DNA from: an uncultured Desulfobacterales bacterium
Lineage (GTDB): Bacteria > Desulfobacterota > Desulfobulbia > Desulfobulbales > Desulfocapsaceae
Assembly (NCBI GenBank): GCA_937915545.1
Contig: CALGIJ010000004.1
Span: 1 to 64,000 of the forward strand
Direction of reading: 5' to 3'
DNA: 64,000 nt
The translations under genes and the position numbers were made by a program. The notes below the pieces were generated by a model. It was not told the DNA's origin. It ran no database searches and was given only the letters and a program-made list of their open reading frames with translations. Every line of letters starts with the position of its first letter. Positions within the stretch are counted from its first letter, which is position 1. Shown here piece after piece: positions 18,174 to 25,997 of the stretch.

Positions 18174-18937
18174 AGGCCAAGGGCGGCCATGGTCTCCGCC
18201 GTCAAAAAGCCACCACCCTCGATGCTCTGCTCCTCCTGGAATCGAGCCAGCGCGGCGCGGGTTCTTCTGCCCATGATGCCGTCCAGCGGCCCGGGCGGAT
18301 AGCCCTTCTCCTGCAATCTGCGCTGCACCTCGAGCACCGAGGGGTCGGCGGCGGTTCTGTTGGCCGGCGCGGCTTGCGGCGGAGCCTTGTCCGCAGTCGC
18401 GACGACGACGGACGGAGGCGGGGCGCAGACGGCGCTGTTATAGTCGGGGAAGAGCATGGCGCAGCTGCCGTCGTCGCCCCGGAGCGCAAGACAGACACGA
18501 CGCAGCAGCTCCTGACGCATATAGGCCTCGAACCAGGCCACCTGGCGCTCGCGGTTGTAAACGGCGAACTGCTCCATCATCAGATGCGCCTGCACCCGCA
18601 CCCTGGTGTTGCCCGGCGAGACCTCGTCCAGGGTGATGGCGTAGCTGTTCTTGTAGGTACGCCCGAAGAGGGCGGTCTCGAACATATTGAGCACCTTCTT
18701 GTCGACGGTGACGTACTCGGTGACAATCAGGCCGCTGTGACGGTCGAGGGTCTTGATGACGCTGTTCTCGGAGACCGCCTGCACCACTCCCTTCCAGGCC
18801 CGGTCGAAGGGTACGGCGAAGGTGTGTTCGAAGGGGGCGGTATAGTCCCTGGGGATATCCTGCGGCAGGTTCTCGGCGCAGGAGGAGAGCAGCAGGGTGC
18901 AGAGGGCAAGGGCGAGAAGGCGAGTGATATGCGACAT
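18170..18937 (-). CDS. Lipoprotein with C-terminal peptidoglycan-binding-like domain
   Basis: A 255-residue protein with a lipoprotein signal peptide (lipobox LLSSC, Cys20). The middle (about 35-150) has an unrecognised alpha/beta region, FDRAWKGVVQAVSEN followed by LIVTEYVTVD. It resembles BamC- or DUF-type lipoprotein folds in pattern only. After a Pro/Ala linker, residues 200-255 match a PG_binding_1 module: VQRRLQEKGYPPGPLDGIMG then RTRAALARFQEEQ. Localisation is probably the periplasmic face of the outer membrane with contact to peptidoglycan. It is monocistronic, convergent with the M20 peptidase gene and downstream of the cobT-fusion operon after a hairpin. Confidence 0.8.
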   Translation of the reverse strand: MSHITRLLALALCTLLLSSCAENLPQDIPRDYTAPFEHTFAVPFDRAWKGVVQAVSENSVIKTLDRHSGLIVTEYVTVDKKVLNMFETALFGRTYKNSYAITLDEVSPGNTRVRVQAHLMMEQFAVYNRERQVAWFEAYMRQELLRRVCLALRGDDGSCAMLFPDYNSAVCAPPPSVVVATADKAPPQAAPANRTAADPSVLEVQRRLQEKGYPPGPLDGIMGRRTRAALARFQEEQSIEGGGFLTAETMAALGL

Positions 18938-19018
18938 GGAGGGAAGCGGGGAGGAGGGTCAGGGCCTGCCGCGGCAAAGAGTTTTCGCCACGGCCCGATA
19001 TGCCGCAACCCTAGCACA

Positions 19019-19051
19019 GCCGCCCCGCCATTGCAATCGTGGCGGGGCGGC
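19019..19051 (-). terminator. Hairpin after the ADH-CobT gene
   Basis: A perfect 12-bp GC-rich stem (19019-19030 with 19040-19051) and 9-nt loop start 17 nt after the stop codon. It lacks a following T-run, so its terminator role is probable but not certain. Confidence 0.5.
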
Positions 19052-19067
19052 CCGGCTCCAGGCCTGC

Positions 19068-21170
19068 CTACAGGGAACCGCTGTCGACCCCGGCTTCCTC
19101 GAAAGAGGCCATCTCGCGCATCATGCGGCAGGCCAGGTCGACGAGGTTCATGGTGATCGCCGCCCCGGTGCCCTCGCCGAGGCGCAGACCGAGATCGAGC
19201 ACCGGCTCGAGTCCCATGAGGCGCAGGGCCTCGGCCTGCCCTTTTTCCACCGAGCGGTGGCCGGCGACGATATAGTCGGCCGCCGTCGGGCAGAGCAGGC
19301 AGGCGATCAGACCGGCGGCGGTGGAGATGATGCCGTCGAGGACCACGCAGCAGCGATTGGCGGCTGCGGCCAGCACCGCCCCGCAGATGCCGCCCAGCTC
19401 GTAGCCGCCGAGCCGGGCGAGCAGTTCCAGCGGGTCGCGGCCGTCTACCCGGTGCAGGGCCAGGGCCTTGTCGATGACCTCGATCTTGCGGGCCAGCCCG
19501 ACGTCGTCGACCCCGGTGCCGCGCCCGGCCACCGCCGCCGCGCCCAGCCCGGTGGCAGCGCAGATGATGGCGGTGGCGCTGCTGCTGTTGCCGATACCCA
19601 TCTCGCCCATGCCGACCAGCGAGCAGGGCTGGCGTCCTTGCCCGTCGAGAAAGGCCCGAGCCCCCTCTTCCACCGCCTGCAGGGCCTGCTGGCGGGTCAT
19701 CGCCGGGCCGAGGGCGAAGTTGGCGGTGCCCCTGGCCACCTTGCGCCGTATCAGCTGGGGGTGGTCGGCGAAATCCCCGGCGACGCCGCTGTCGACCACC
19801 CACAGCTCGATGCCGTAGTGGCGACAGAAGACGTTGATGGCGGCGCCGCCGGCGAGGAAGTTCTCCACCATCTGCACCGTCACCTTGGCTGGGAAAGCGG
19901 AGACGCCCTCTTCCACCACCCCATGATCGCCGGCAAAGACGTACATGCGCCGGCAGTCGACCGCGGGGTCGAGGCGCTCCTGGATAGCGGCGAGCCGCAC
20001 CGCCAGCTGTTCGACCCGTCCCAGGGAGCCGAGCGGCTTGGTCTTGCGGTCGACCTTGGTCTGCGCCCGCTGCAACATCTCCGGCGAGGCCGGCCTGATG
20101 GCGCTACAGAGCTCGGCAAGAAACGGCGTCAGGGAGGGGACCGTCGGGGACGTGGCGCTGTCCGCCTGCGCCGCCGCGGCGGAACTGACTTCTTCCCCGA
20201 CCAGCGACCAATCGACGATATAGCGCAGGGCGGCGCCGGAGAGGACTCGCGGCAATGCCGCCTCCAGTTCGGCGGGGTGGATGCGGCCCTCGACGAGCAT
20301 CTCCAGGCTCTCTTTCTGCCTGAGGCAAAAGGCCAGCGCCGGGGCCATGTCGGCACGGCGCGGGCCATAGGAACCGATCACCTCGAGCTCGCGATAGTGG
20401 ATGAGGTTGAGCAGGTTGCCGTCGAGGGTCTCGTTCTTGGTCAGGCCGCTGAAGAAGGAGAAGCGGCCGCCGCGGCGCAGCTTGCCGACCGCCAGGGAGA
20501 GGGCCAGCGGATCGGGGCAGCAGCAGATGGCCAGGTCGAAGTCGGCGGTAGTGGTATCGCGGGCCAACTCGATATTCTTGGCCTGGCCGAGCGTGGCCAG
20601 CCGCGCCAGCTTGCCGCTGTCGCGCTCGATGACCGTCACCCGGCAGCCCCGTTCGCCCAGCCACAGGGCGGCCAATATCCCCAGGGTGCCGCCGCCATAG
20701 ACGATGGCCAGCTCCCCGGACCTTGCCGCAAGGCGCGATAGACCGTTTTCGAGGCAGGCGACCGGCTCGGCAAAGGTCGCCAGGAGGGCGGGCAGGCCCT
20801 GCGGCACCGGTTCGAGGCTTGCCCGCGGCACGACCAGGGTGGTGGCGAAGCCGCCATCGCGGTGGAAGCCGACGATGCGCATCTCCTTGCAGAGATTGTC
20901 GCGGCCGGCCTGGCAGAGCTCGCAGACTCCACAGGCCACGCCGGGCCACACCGCGTAGAGCCTGCCATCGGCCGGGTCGACGCCCACCACCTCGTGACCG
21001 AGCACGCGGGGCAGGACGAGGTCGCGGTGGCCGTCGCGCCACATCTTGGCGTCGCTGCGACACACCGCGCAGCACTGCACCTGCAGGGCGACTTCGCCCT
21101 CGGCAATGGCAATTTCCTGTTCTTCCTGCTGGTATTCCAGCTTTGTGCATTCCTGCAAGACAACACGCAT
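19068..21170 (-). CDS. cobT: Zinc alcohol dehydrogenase-CobT fusion
   Basis: A 700-residue fusion. Residues 1-330 are a medium-chain dehydrogenase: catalytic-zinc CAVCRSD and GHE, structural-zinc CGVCELCQAGRDNLC, and the nucleotide loop VYGGGTLGILAALWLG. Residues 350-695 are nicotinate-nucleotide:dimethylbenzimidazole phosphoribosyltransferase: KPLGSLGRVEQLA, FAGDHGVVEEGVSAFP, VGMGEMGIGNSSSATAI and LRLGEGTGAAITMNLVDL, the last containing the position of the catalytic Glu of CobT. CobT attaches ribose-5-phosphate to the lower-ligand base of cobalamin. The fused dehydrogenase is unusual. It is the third gene of a cobalamin-riboswitch operon, starting 1 nt after the small upstream gene. The dehydrogenase probably acts on a lower-ligand precursor or ribazole-type compound, but this is inference. 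Confidence 0.93.
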   Translation of the reverse strand: MRVVLQECTKLEYQQEEQEIAIAEGEVALQVQCCAVCRSDAKMWRDGHRDLVLPRVLGHEVVGVDPADGRLYAVWPGVACGVCELCQAGRDNLCKEMRIVGFHRDGGFATTLVVPRASLEPVPQGLPALLATFAEPVACLENGLSRLAARSGELAIVYGGGTLGILAALWLGERGCRVTVIERDSGKLARLATLGQAKNIELARDTTTADFDLAICCCPDPLALSLAVGKLRRGGRFSFFSGLTKNETLDGNLLNLIHYRELEVIGSYGPRRADMAPALAFCLRQKESLEMLVEGRIHPAELEAALPRVLSGAALRYIVDWSLVGEEVSSAAAAQADSATSPTVPSLTPFLAELCSAIRPASPEMLQRAQTKVDRKTKPLGSLGRVEQLAVRLAAIQERLDPAVDCRRMYVFAGDHGVVEEGVSAFPAKVTVQMVENFLAGGAAINVFCRHYGIELWVVDSGVAGDFADHPQLIRRKVARGTANFALGPAMTRQQALQAVEEGARAFLDGQGRQPCSLVGMGEMGIGNSSSATAIICAATGLGAAAVAGRGTGVDDVGLARKIEVIDKALALHRVDGRDPLELLARLGGYELGGICGAVLAAAANRCCVVLDGIISTAAGLIACLLCPTAADYIVAGHRSVEKGQAEALRLMGLEPVLDLGLRLGEGTGAAITMNLVDLACRMMREMASFEEAGVDSGSL

Positions 21171-21171
21171 T

Positions 21172-21378
21172 TCAACCTCCGTACGGTTCTTCGGTTATGA
21201 TGAGGAGCATCAGCCGTGCCTTCTCCCAGCCCTCGCCGAGCATCGCCAGTCGGGCGCGCAGCTCTTCGGCCTGGCTTTCGGGAAAGACGCTGGCCTGGCC
21301 CAGGCCGCAGCGCTCGCCGCCTTCGCGGCTGAGGCGCACATAGTCGTCGTCGATCTTGGCCACAATCAACCTGGTCAT
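21172..21378 (-). CDS. Small conserved-context protein of the cobalamin operon
   Basis: A 68-residue protein (MTRLIVAKIDDDYVRL...) that I do not recognise. It has charged helices and no cysteine pair or membrane segment. Its reality is supported by context: its ATG overlaps the stop of the TrpD-like gene by four bases (ATGA), and its stop is immediately followed by the ADH-CobT start. It is therefore translationally locked between two enzymes and may be a subunit or regulator of one of them. Confidence 0.7.
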   Translation of the reverse strand: MTRLIVAKIDDDYVRLSREGGERCGLGQASVFPESQAEELRARLAMLGEGWEKARLMLLIITEEPYGG

Positions 21379-22469
21379 GCCGCCTCCCGACGCAGGGCAT
21401 CGAGCTGCCGCAGCCCCCTCTGCCGATCCTCGTTCTGCACCTCCACCCAGCGTTGCAGGGTCTCCAGCGCCGCGCCGCTGTCAAGAAGCTCGCGACTTAG
21501 CGTCACCCCAGCGCCGATGGTCGTCACCTTACCGGCGACGTAGAGGGCCAGGGCGCTGTTGAGCAGCACCGCGTCGCGGCGCACCAGGCTGCCACGGCCG
21601 CTGAGCAGGCGATAGAAGCTGACCGCCGCTTCTTGCCCCTCATCGGGGCTTAGCCCCTGCGGGTCGTGGATCTCGAGCCCGCAGGCGTCGGGGGTGAAGC
21701 TGAGGGAGGTAAGTTGGCCATCGGCCAGCTCGACGGCGTGGGTGGCACCGCACACCGAGGCCTCGTCCATGGCGAGAGTGCTATTGTCGATGGTGCCATG
21801 GACGACCAGGGCGCGGCGGTAGCCGATGGCGCGCATCGCCTCGGCCACCGGGAGCAGCATCTCCCGCAAGGCGACACCGCGCACCGCCAGCCCCGGCATC
21901 GCCGGGTTGGCCAGGGAAGCGGCGATATTGAGGGGGGAACCGAAGTGAATCTGCGAGAGGATGCGTCCCAGCGCCCGGGGATGCACCCGGGCGCTCATAC
22001 CGTTGAAGAGGCCGATGCCGGCCCGGTTGACGCTCTCGGCAACGATATCGACACCACACTCGACGTCGACGCCGAGCCGCTCTACCATGTCCACGGCGCC
22101 GCAGCGTGAAGTAATGGCCCGCGCCGCGTGCCGGGCGATGGCCACCCCCCCGGCGGCGGCAACCAGCGAGGCGGCGGTGGAAATGTTGAAGGTCTTGAAG
22201 CTGTCCATGCCGGTGCCGCTGTTGTCGAGCAGCGGCCCATCAAGGCTCACCTGGCAGGTGTCGAGCTCGTAGATGGCCTGCCAGCCGCCGGCCACCTCCT
22301 CGGCGGTCTCCCCCTTGGCGGTCAGGGCAGCGAGAAAGGCCCCCTGCTGCATCTCGCTGACGCGGTTGTCGAGCACCAGGCGAAAGGCGCGGCAGGCCTC
22401 TTCGCGTGGCAGGCTTTCCTTGGCCAGCAGTCGTCCGATGATGCCTCCCATGAGGCGGTCGTCTTGCAT
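21375..22469 (-). CDS. TrpD-like phosphoribosyltransferase under cobalamin control
   Basis: A 364-residue member of the anthranilate phosphoribosyltransferase / class IV transferase family. The PRPP loop is DNSGTGMDSFKTFNIST (canonical GTGGD is GTGMD here), and the second Mg site has the Asp-Glu pair in LAMDEASVCGATHAVEL. The KHGNR motif that contacts anthranilate and PRPP is RHAAR, so anthranilate is unlikely to be the substrate. The ATG at 22469 has GGAGG upstream; an earlier in-frame start 14 codons away lacks one. It is the first gene of the cobalamin-riboswitch operon leading to CobT, which points to ribosylation of a lower-ligand base or precursor, not tryptophan synthesis. No other trp gene is nearby. 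Confidence 0.87.
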   Translation of the reverse strand: MQDDRLMGGIIGRLLAKESLPREEACRAFRLVLDNRVSEMQQGAFLAALTAKGETAEEVAGGWQAIYELDTCQVSLDGPLLDNSGTGMDSFKTFNISTAASLVAAAGGVAIARHAARAITSRCGAVDMVERLGVDVECGVDIVAESVNRAGIGLFNGMSARVHPRALGRILSQIHFGSPLNIAASLANPAMPGLAVRGVALREMLLPVAEAMRAIGYRRALVVHGTIDNSTLAMDEASVCGATHAVELADGQLTSLSFTPDACGLEIHDPQGLSPDEGQEAAVSFYRLLSGRGSLVRRDAVLLNSALALYVAGKVTTIGAGVTLSRELLDSGAALETLQRWVEVQNEDRQRGLRQLDALRREAA

Positions 22470-22498
22470 AGTTCGTCCTCCGTGCGCTTCGCGACGGC

Positions 22499-22527
22499 TT
22501 GCCTGCCGCACGACAGACGGCAGGCAA
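22499..22527 (-). promoter_or_regulatory. Leader hairpin before the TrpD-like gene
   Basis: A perfect 10-bp stem (TTGCCTGCCG with CGGCAGGCAA) with a 9-nt loop lies 30 nt upstream of the start codon, inside the riboswitch leader. It repeats the GCCTGCC sequence found at the aptamer 3' end, so alternative pairing with the aptamer is possible. Confidence 0.5.
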
Positions 22528-22683
22528 CGATGCCACGAAACAGCTATCCTTGGTCAGAAGACGCGGAACGGGAGGGAAAGAACTGCGACAGGCCCTCCGT
22601 ATCCGCGCAGAGGCGCCGGCCGCACGCTGCGGACGACACCCCAAGCCTCGAGATACAGAGAACCCCAGTGGTTGGCTCCGGGC

Positions 22684-22703
22684 GGGGCGAAGAAGTTCGC
22701 CCC
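22684..22703 (-). promoter_or_regulatory. Hairpin just after the cobalamin aptamer
   Basis: GGGGCGAA and TTCGCCCC form an 8-bp stem closed by a CUUC tetraloop directly after the aptamer 3' end. No T-run follows. It may be part of the expression platform. Confidence 0.5.
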
Positions 22704-22893
22704 GGGCAGGCAGGCTTTCTGACTTGCGAATTTCCCTGCAACAACGGCCGCCTTCCCGGGTCGCCCCAGTGACGTCCCCCCGAAAGGGGATGGAGGCAAG
22801 GCCTCCAGCCGCCGCAGCCTTCGCATACAGCAAGGACTGGCTTGTGACGGACTCGCACCGTCTTTCCTCTTAGCATGTGTTGCATGCACCTGC
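22703..22893 (-). ncRNA. Cobalamin riboswitch
   Basis: On the minus strand the leader shows the ordered elements of the cobalamin aptamer: AGAGGAAAGACGGTGCGAGT at the 5' side, ACAAGCCAGTCC, then the B12-box region TCACTGGGGCGACCCGGGAA with the following GGC, and AAGTCAGAAAGCCTGCCTGC at the 3' end. The order, spacing and GGGAAGGC / CAGA..CCTGCCT sequences match known cobalamin riboswitches. It lies upstream of the TrpD-like / small / ADH-CobT operon and should repress it when cobalamin is plentiful. Ends are approximate (about 15 nt). Confidence 0.92.
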
Positions 22894-22950
22894 AGCAGGG
22901 CTTATACCCCCAGACCGGGGGGAAAGGCAAGAGCGGCAAGCGGCTGGCAT

Positions 22951-22988
22951 AAAAAAACCGGGAACAACCCTTGGCGGGTTGCTCCCGG
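22951..22988 (-). terminator. Intrinsic terminator of the repeat-protein gene
   Basis: A 13-bp stem (22976-22988 with 22958-22970, one G-U pair) and 5-nt loop are followed by seven T on the minus strand, 56 nt after the repeat-protein stop. A classical strong terminator. Confidence 0.93.
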
Positions 22989-23043
22989 AATGAGCCCGCC
23001 ACCGCCCGAAGACCCAAGGCGGCGGCGCATGTCGAAGCCGCTC

Positions 23044-24723
23044 TCAGGGGCCGGGAATGGGCATGCCGAGCGAGTTGTAGCGCACCCCGGAGACCACCGA
23101 GCTCATGTAGGCGTCGCCGCCGCCGGCGATATTGGTACCGCCGGCCGAGACGTTGGTCGCCCCGGCGGTATTGATGACTGAACCAAGGGCGGCATTGCCA
23201 CCGGCGGCGATATTGGTCCCGCCGGCGGAGATGTTGGTCGCTCCGGCGGAATTGACCACCGAGCCGAGGTTGGCATTGCCGCCCATGGCGACGTTAAGAC
23301 CGCCCCCGGAGATGTTGGTGGCCCCGGCGGAGTTGACCACCGAGCCGAGGTTGGCGTTGCCGCCCATGGCGATGTTGGTGCCGCCGCGGGAGATGTTGGT
23401 CGCCCCGCTGGAGTTGACCACCGAGCCGAGGTTGGCGGTGCCGCCCATGGCGATATTGGTGCCACCCCCGGAGATGTTCACCGAGCCGCTGGAGTTGATG
23501 GTGGAACCGAGATTGGCCTTGCCACCGCCCATGGCGACGTTGGTGCCGCCGCTGGAGATGTTCACCGAATCGCTGGAGTTGATCGTCGAGCCGAGGTTGG
23601 CGGTGCCGCCGCCCATGGCGATGTTGGTGCCGCCGCCGGAAATGTTCACCGAGTTGGTCGAGTTGACCGTCGAACCGAGATTGGCCTTGCTGCCGGCCAG
23701 GGCAACGTTGGTGCCGCCGGCGGAGATGTTGACCGAGTCCTTGGAGTTGACCGTCGATCCGAGATTGGCCTTGCCGCCGGCCAGGGCGACGTTGGTACCG
23801 CCACCGGAGATGTTCACCGTCGCCTGCGAATTGACCGTCGAGCCGAGATTGGCCTCGCCGCCGGCCAGGGCAACGTTGGTGCCGCCGGCGGAGATGTTGA
23901 CCGAGTCCTTGGAGTTGATCGTCGAGCCAAGGTTGGCCTTGCCGCCATCGGTGGCGATATTGGTGCCGCCGCCGGAGACGTTGAGGCTGGCCTTCGAGCC
24001 GATGGTCGAGCCGAGGTTGGCCTCGGCCCCGGTGCCGATGGCGATATTAGTGCCGCCGCCGGAGACGTTGACGGTATTGACGCTGTCGATGGTCGAGCCG
24101 AGGTTGGCCTTGTTGTCCACGCCAATGGCGGCGTTGGTGCCGCCCCTGGAAATATTGACCGAGTCGCCCGAATTCTTCAGGGTGCCGAGGTTGGCCTCGT
24201 TGCCGATGCCGGCGGCAATGTTGGTGCCGCCGCTATTCATGTTGAAGGAGGCTTCGTTGGTGACCCCTTCGGCGATCAGCGAGCCTTGGTTGGCGGTGTT
24301 GTTCTGCCCGACGGCGATATTGGTGCCATCGACGCTGCGGTTGATGAAGGCTCCCTTGCTGTTGTTCATCTGCACCGTGCCGAGGTTGGCGGTGTTGCCC
24401 TCCCCGGCGCTGACCACGGCGCCGTTCTGGGTGAAGTTGATGACCGTCGCGTCGCTGTGCTTCATGTTGATGGAGCCGAGGCTGGCGGTGTTGTTGGCCC
24501 CGACCGCGACGTTGGTGGAAGAGCCCTCGGCCCGGTTGATGACGATGCCCTCAATGGATTTGAGCTTGATCGAGCCGGTGCTGGCGGTGTTGTTCTCGCC
24601 CACGGCGATGTTCACCTTGCTGTTGCCCTCCGTCTGGTTGACCACGGTGGCGTCGGTTGCCGCCGCGAAGGTCGGTTGCAGAAGGAAAAGGGCCCCGGCC
24701 GCGATAGAGATCAGCTTTTTCAT
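23044..24723 (-). CDS. Secreted 27-29-residue tandem repeat protein
   Basis: A 559-residue protein with a Sec signal peptide (about residues 1-22, ending FAAA). The rest is Asn/Gly/Ser/Ala-rich repeats with no cysteine. About five longer, divergent N-terminal units (for example NVAVGANNTASLGSINMKH) precede thirteen regular units of consensus VNISGGGTNIAMGGxANLGS followed by TINSxDS. I recognise no named family. The regular hydrophobic alternation (NIS, TNIA, ANLGS, VNS) suggests a beta-solenoid or a curli-like amyloid fold, exported to the periplasm or surface. GAGGTG precedes the ATG. The gene is monocistronic, with terminators on both sides. No secretion or chaperone partner lies next to it. 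Confidence 0.85.
   Translation of the reverse strand: MKKLISIAAGALFLLQPTFAAATDATVVNQTEGNSKVNIAVGENNTASTGSIKLKSIEGIVINRAEGSSTNVAVGANNTASLGSINMKHSDATVINFTQNGAVVSAGEGNTANLGTVQMNNSKGAFINRSVDGTNIAVGQNNTANQGSLIAEGVTNEASFNMNSGGTNIAAGIGNEANLGTLKNSGDSVNISRGGTNAAIGVDNKANLGSTIDSVNTVNVSGGGTNIAIGTGAEANLGSTIGSKASLNVSGGGTNIATDGGKANLGSTINSKDSVNISAGGTNVALAGGEANLGSTVNSQATVNISGGGTNVALAGGKANLGSTVNSKDSVNISAGGTNVALAGSKANLGSTVNSTNSVNISGGGTNIAMGGGTANLGSTINSSDSVNISSGGTNVAMGGGKANLGSTINSSGSVNISGGGTNIAMGGTANLGSVVNSSGATNISRGGTNIAMGGNANLGSVVNSAGATNISGGGLNVAMGGNANLGSVVNSAGATNISAGGTNIAAGGNAALGSVINTAGATNVSAGGTNIAGGGDAYMSSVVSGVRYNSLGMPIPGP
23075..24165 (-). repeat. Thirteen tandem coding repeats of 81-87 bp
   Basis: Within the repeat-protein gene, units read 29 residues (first two), then 28 (six units), then 27 (last five) in 5'-to-3' gene order. 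The later units are also the most alike. This step-wise shortening suggests expansion from the 3' end by unequal recombination, with older units drifting at the 5' end. Confidence 0.85.
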
Positions 24724-24842
24724 GACGTCACCTCATTATACACGGATTAAGACTTCCACCGCCGCCGCCCCACGACGGACAACAACGTCAAGTCTCCCAC
24801 ATACTATAACACATGAAGGCGGACAAGATAAGGAAAAGCGCG

Positions 24843-24869
24843 AGAAAAACTCCCCCGCGGGAGAGTTTC
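24843..24869 (-). terminator. Terminator of the EamA gene
   Basis: On the minus strand, AACTCTCC pairs with GGGGAGTT around a short GC loop, followed by T residues (GTTTTTCTCG). It begins 24 nt after the EamA stop. Confidence 0.75.
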
Positions 24870-24890
24870 GCGACACCCCCCGCAACAGGC

Positions 24891-25754
24891 TCAGCGCATC
24901 TTGGTGAGCACCACCACGGCGACGATAACCAGGGCAGCGCCCAGGGCCTGCAGCGGGCCGAGAGTCTCTCCAAGAAAGAGATAGGCAAGCAGCAGCGTCA
25001 CCACCGGCTCGAGGGTCGAGAGAGTCGAGGCGTCGCCAGCGCCGAGATGGCGCATGCCGGCGAAGAAGAAGACGATGGGCATCAAGGTGCAGAACACGGC
25101 GATGGCCCCGATCGCCAGCCAGCCGTCGAGGGACTGCGGCGGACGCGGCCCCTCGAGGAGCATCGCCAGGCCGAAGACGACGGCGGCGCCGAGCATGATG
25201 ACGCAGCCGGCGCCGTTGGCCCCGGTGCGGCCACTGACCCCTTCGCCGACGAGGATATAGACGGTGTAGACCACCGCCGCCCCCACCCCGAAGGCGATAC
25301 CCAGCGGCGTGCCGGCCAGCCCGTCGGAGACGGTGAGGAGGATGCCGAAGAGCGACAGCAGGGCGAGCAGCGACTTGGCGAGGGTCAGCCGCCGCCGGCC
25401 GAGCAGCGCCGAGAAGACGATGACCAGGGCCGGGTAGAGGTAGAGGAGCAGGCCGGTCAGCCCGGCGGTGGCATGGTGGAGGGCGGAGAAGAAGCAGAAG
25501 GCCTGCCCGGCGTAACCGATCATCCCCATGCCGACAAGGATGAGCAGGTCCCGCCCCCGCGGCCATGGCTGGCGCAGCGCCGCCATGAGCAGTACCATCA
25601 GGCTGCCGGCGACGAGGAAGCGGATGAAGAGGACGGTGGCGGTGGACGCCCCCGAGGCGAAGGCGACCTTGCCGAAGATGGCCATGGCCCCGAAACCGAT
25701 CGCCGAACATACCACGAAAAACGCGCCGAGAAGGCGCGACCTGGCCTGCATCAT
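24891..25754 (-). CDS. EamA-family (DMT superfamily) transporter
   Basis: A 287-residue inner-membrane permease of ten hydrophobic helices arranged as two EamA repeats; the second repeat ends STLEPVVTLLLAYLFLGETLGPLQALGAALV, a typical EamA signature (shown here only in part: EPVVTLLLAYLFLGE). The family exports amino acids, nucleotides or other metabolites. The start is uncertain: ATG pairs at 25754/25751 give a normal-length protein; a start at 25862 has a GGGAG site but adds a basic, non-homologous extension. Divergent from the TPR-protein operon; a hairpin terminator follows it. Substrate unknown. Confidence 0.85.
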   Translation of the reverse strand: MMQARSRLLGAFFVVCSAIGFGAMAIFGKVAFASGASTATVLFIRFLVAGSLMVLLMAALRQPWPRGRDLLILVGMGMIGYAGQAFCFFSALHHATAGLTGLLLYLYPALVIVFSALLGRRRLTLAKSLLALLSLFGILLTVSDGLAGTPLGIAFGVGAAVVYTVYILVGEGVSGRTGANGAGCVIMLGAAVVFGLAMLLEGPRPPQSLDGWLAIGAIAVFCTLMPIVFFFAGMRHLGAGDASTLSTLEPVVTLLLAYLFLGETLGPLQALGAALVIVAVVVLTKMR

Positions 25755-25997
25755 GAGGCTGTCATCCCAAGTGTTTTTGTGCTGCCCGAGGCCACGGCCA
25801 CCACGGCCGCGACGCCACCCCCTATTTACCGGGAGCCCCGCTGCAAGACAATCCCTATTCATTCTGGACAACTCCCGCGGCAGCAAAAATCGACTTTCCA
25901 ACGGCAAAGATTTGCATTTTGCTTGCCGGTGGAGGTAGGATTGAACATCCACCCCGAACCCAGCGTGGATCGGACAAGAATTGCCAAGGAGTCAACA

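Noticed and set aside
21375..22469. Tryptophan biosynthesis trpD
   Set aside because: Key anthranilate-site residues are changed, no trp genes are adjacent, and a cobalamin riboswitch controls the operon.
23075..24165. CRISPR-like array of regularly spaced repeats
   Set aside because: The repeats are contiguous coding units without unique spacers and no cas gene is present.
23132..24907. A 591-codon plus-strand frame rich in VPP/EPRLA repeats
   Set aside because: It is the antisense shadow of the repeat protein; the repeats are explained by the minus-strand gene, which has a signal peptide, ribosome site and terminator.
24813..25997. Long N-terminal extension of the TPR protein
   Set aside because: This part is antisense to the EamA permease and has a low-complexity charged translation. 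The GTG at 25998 has a good ribosome site and leads into a signal peptide.
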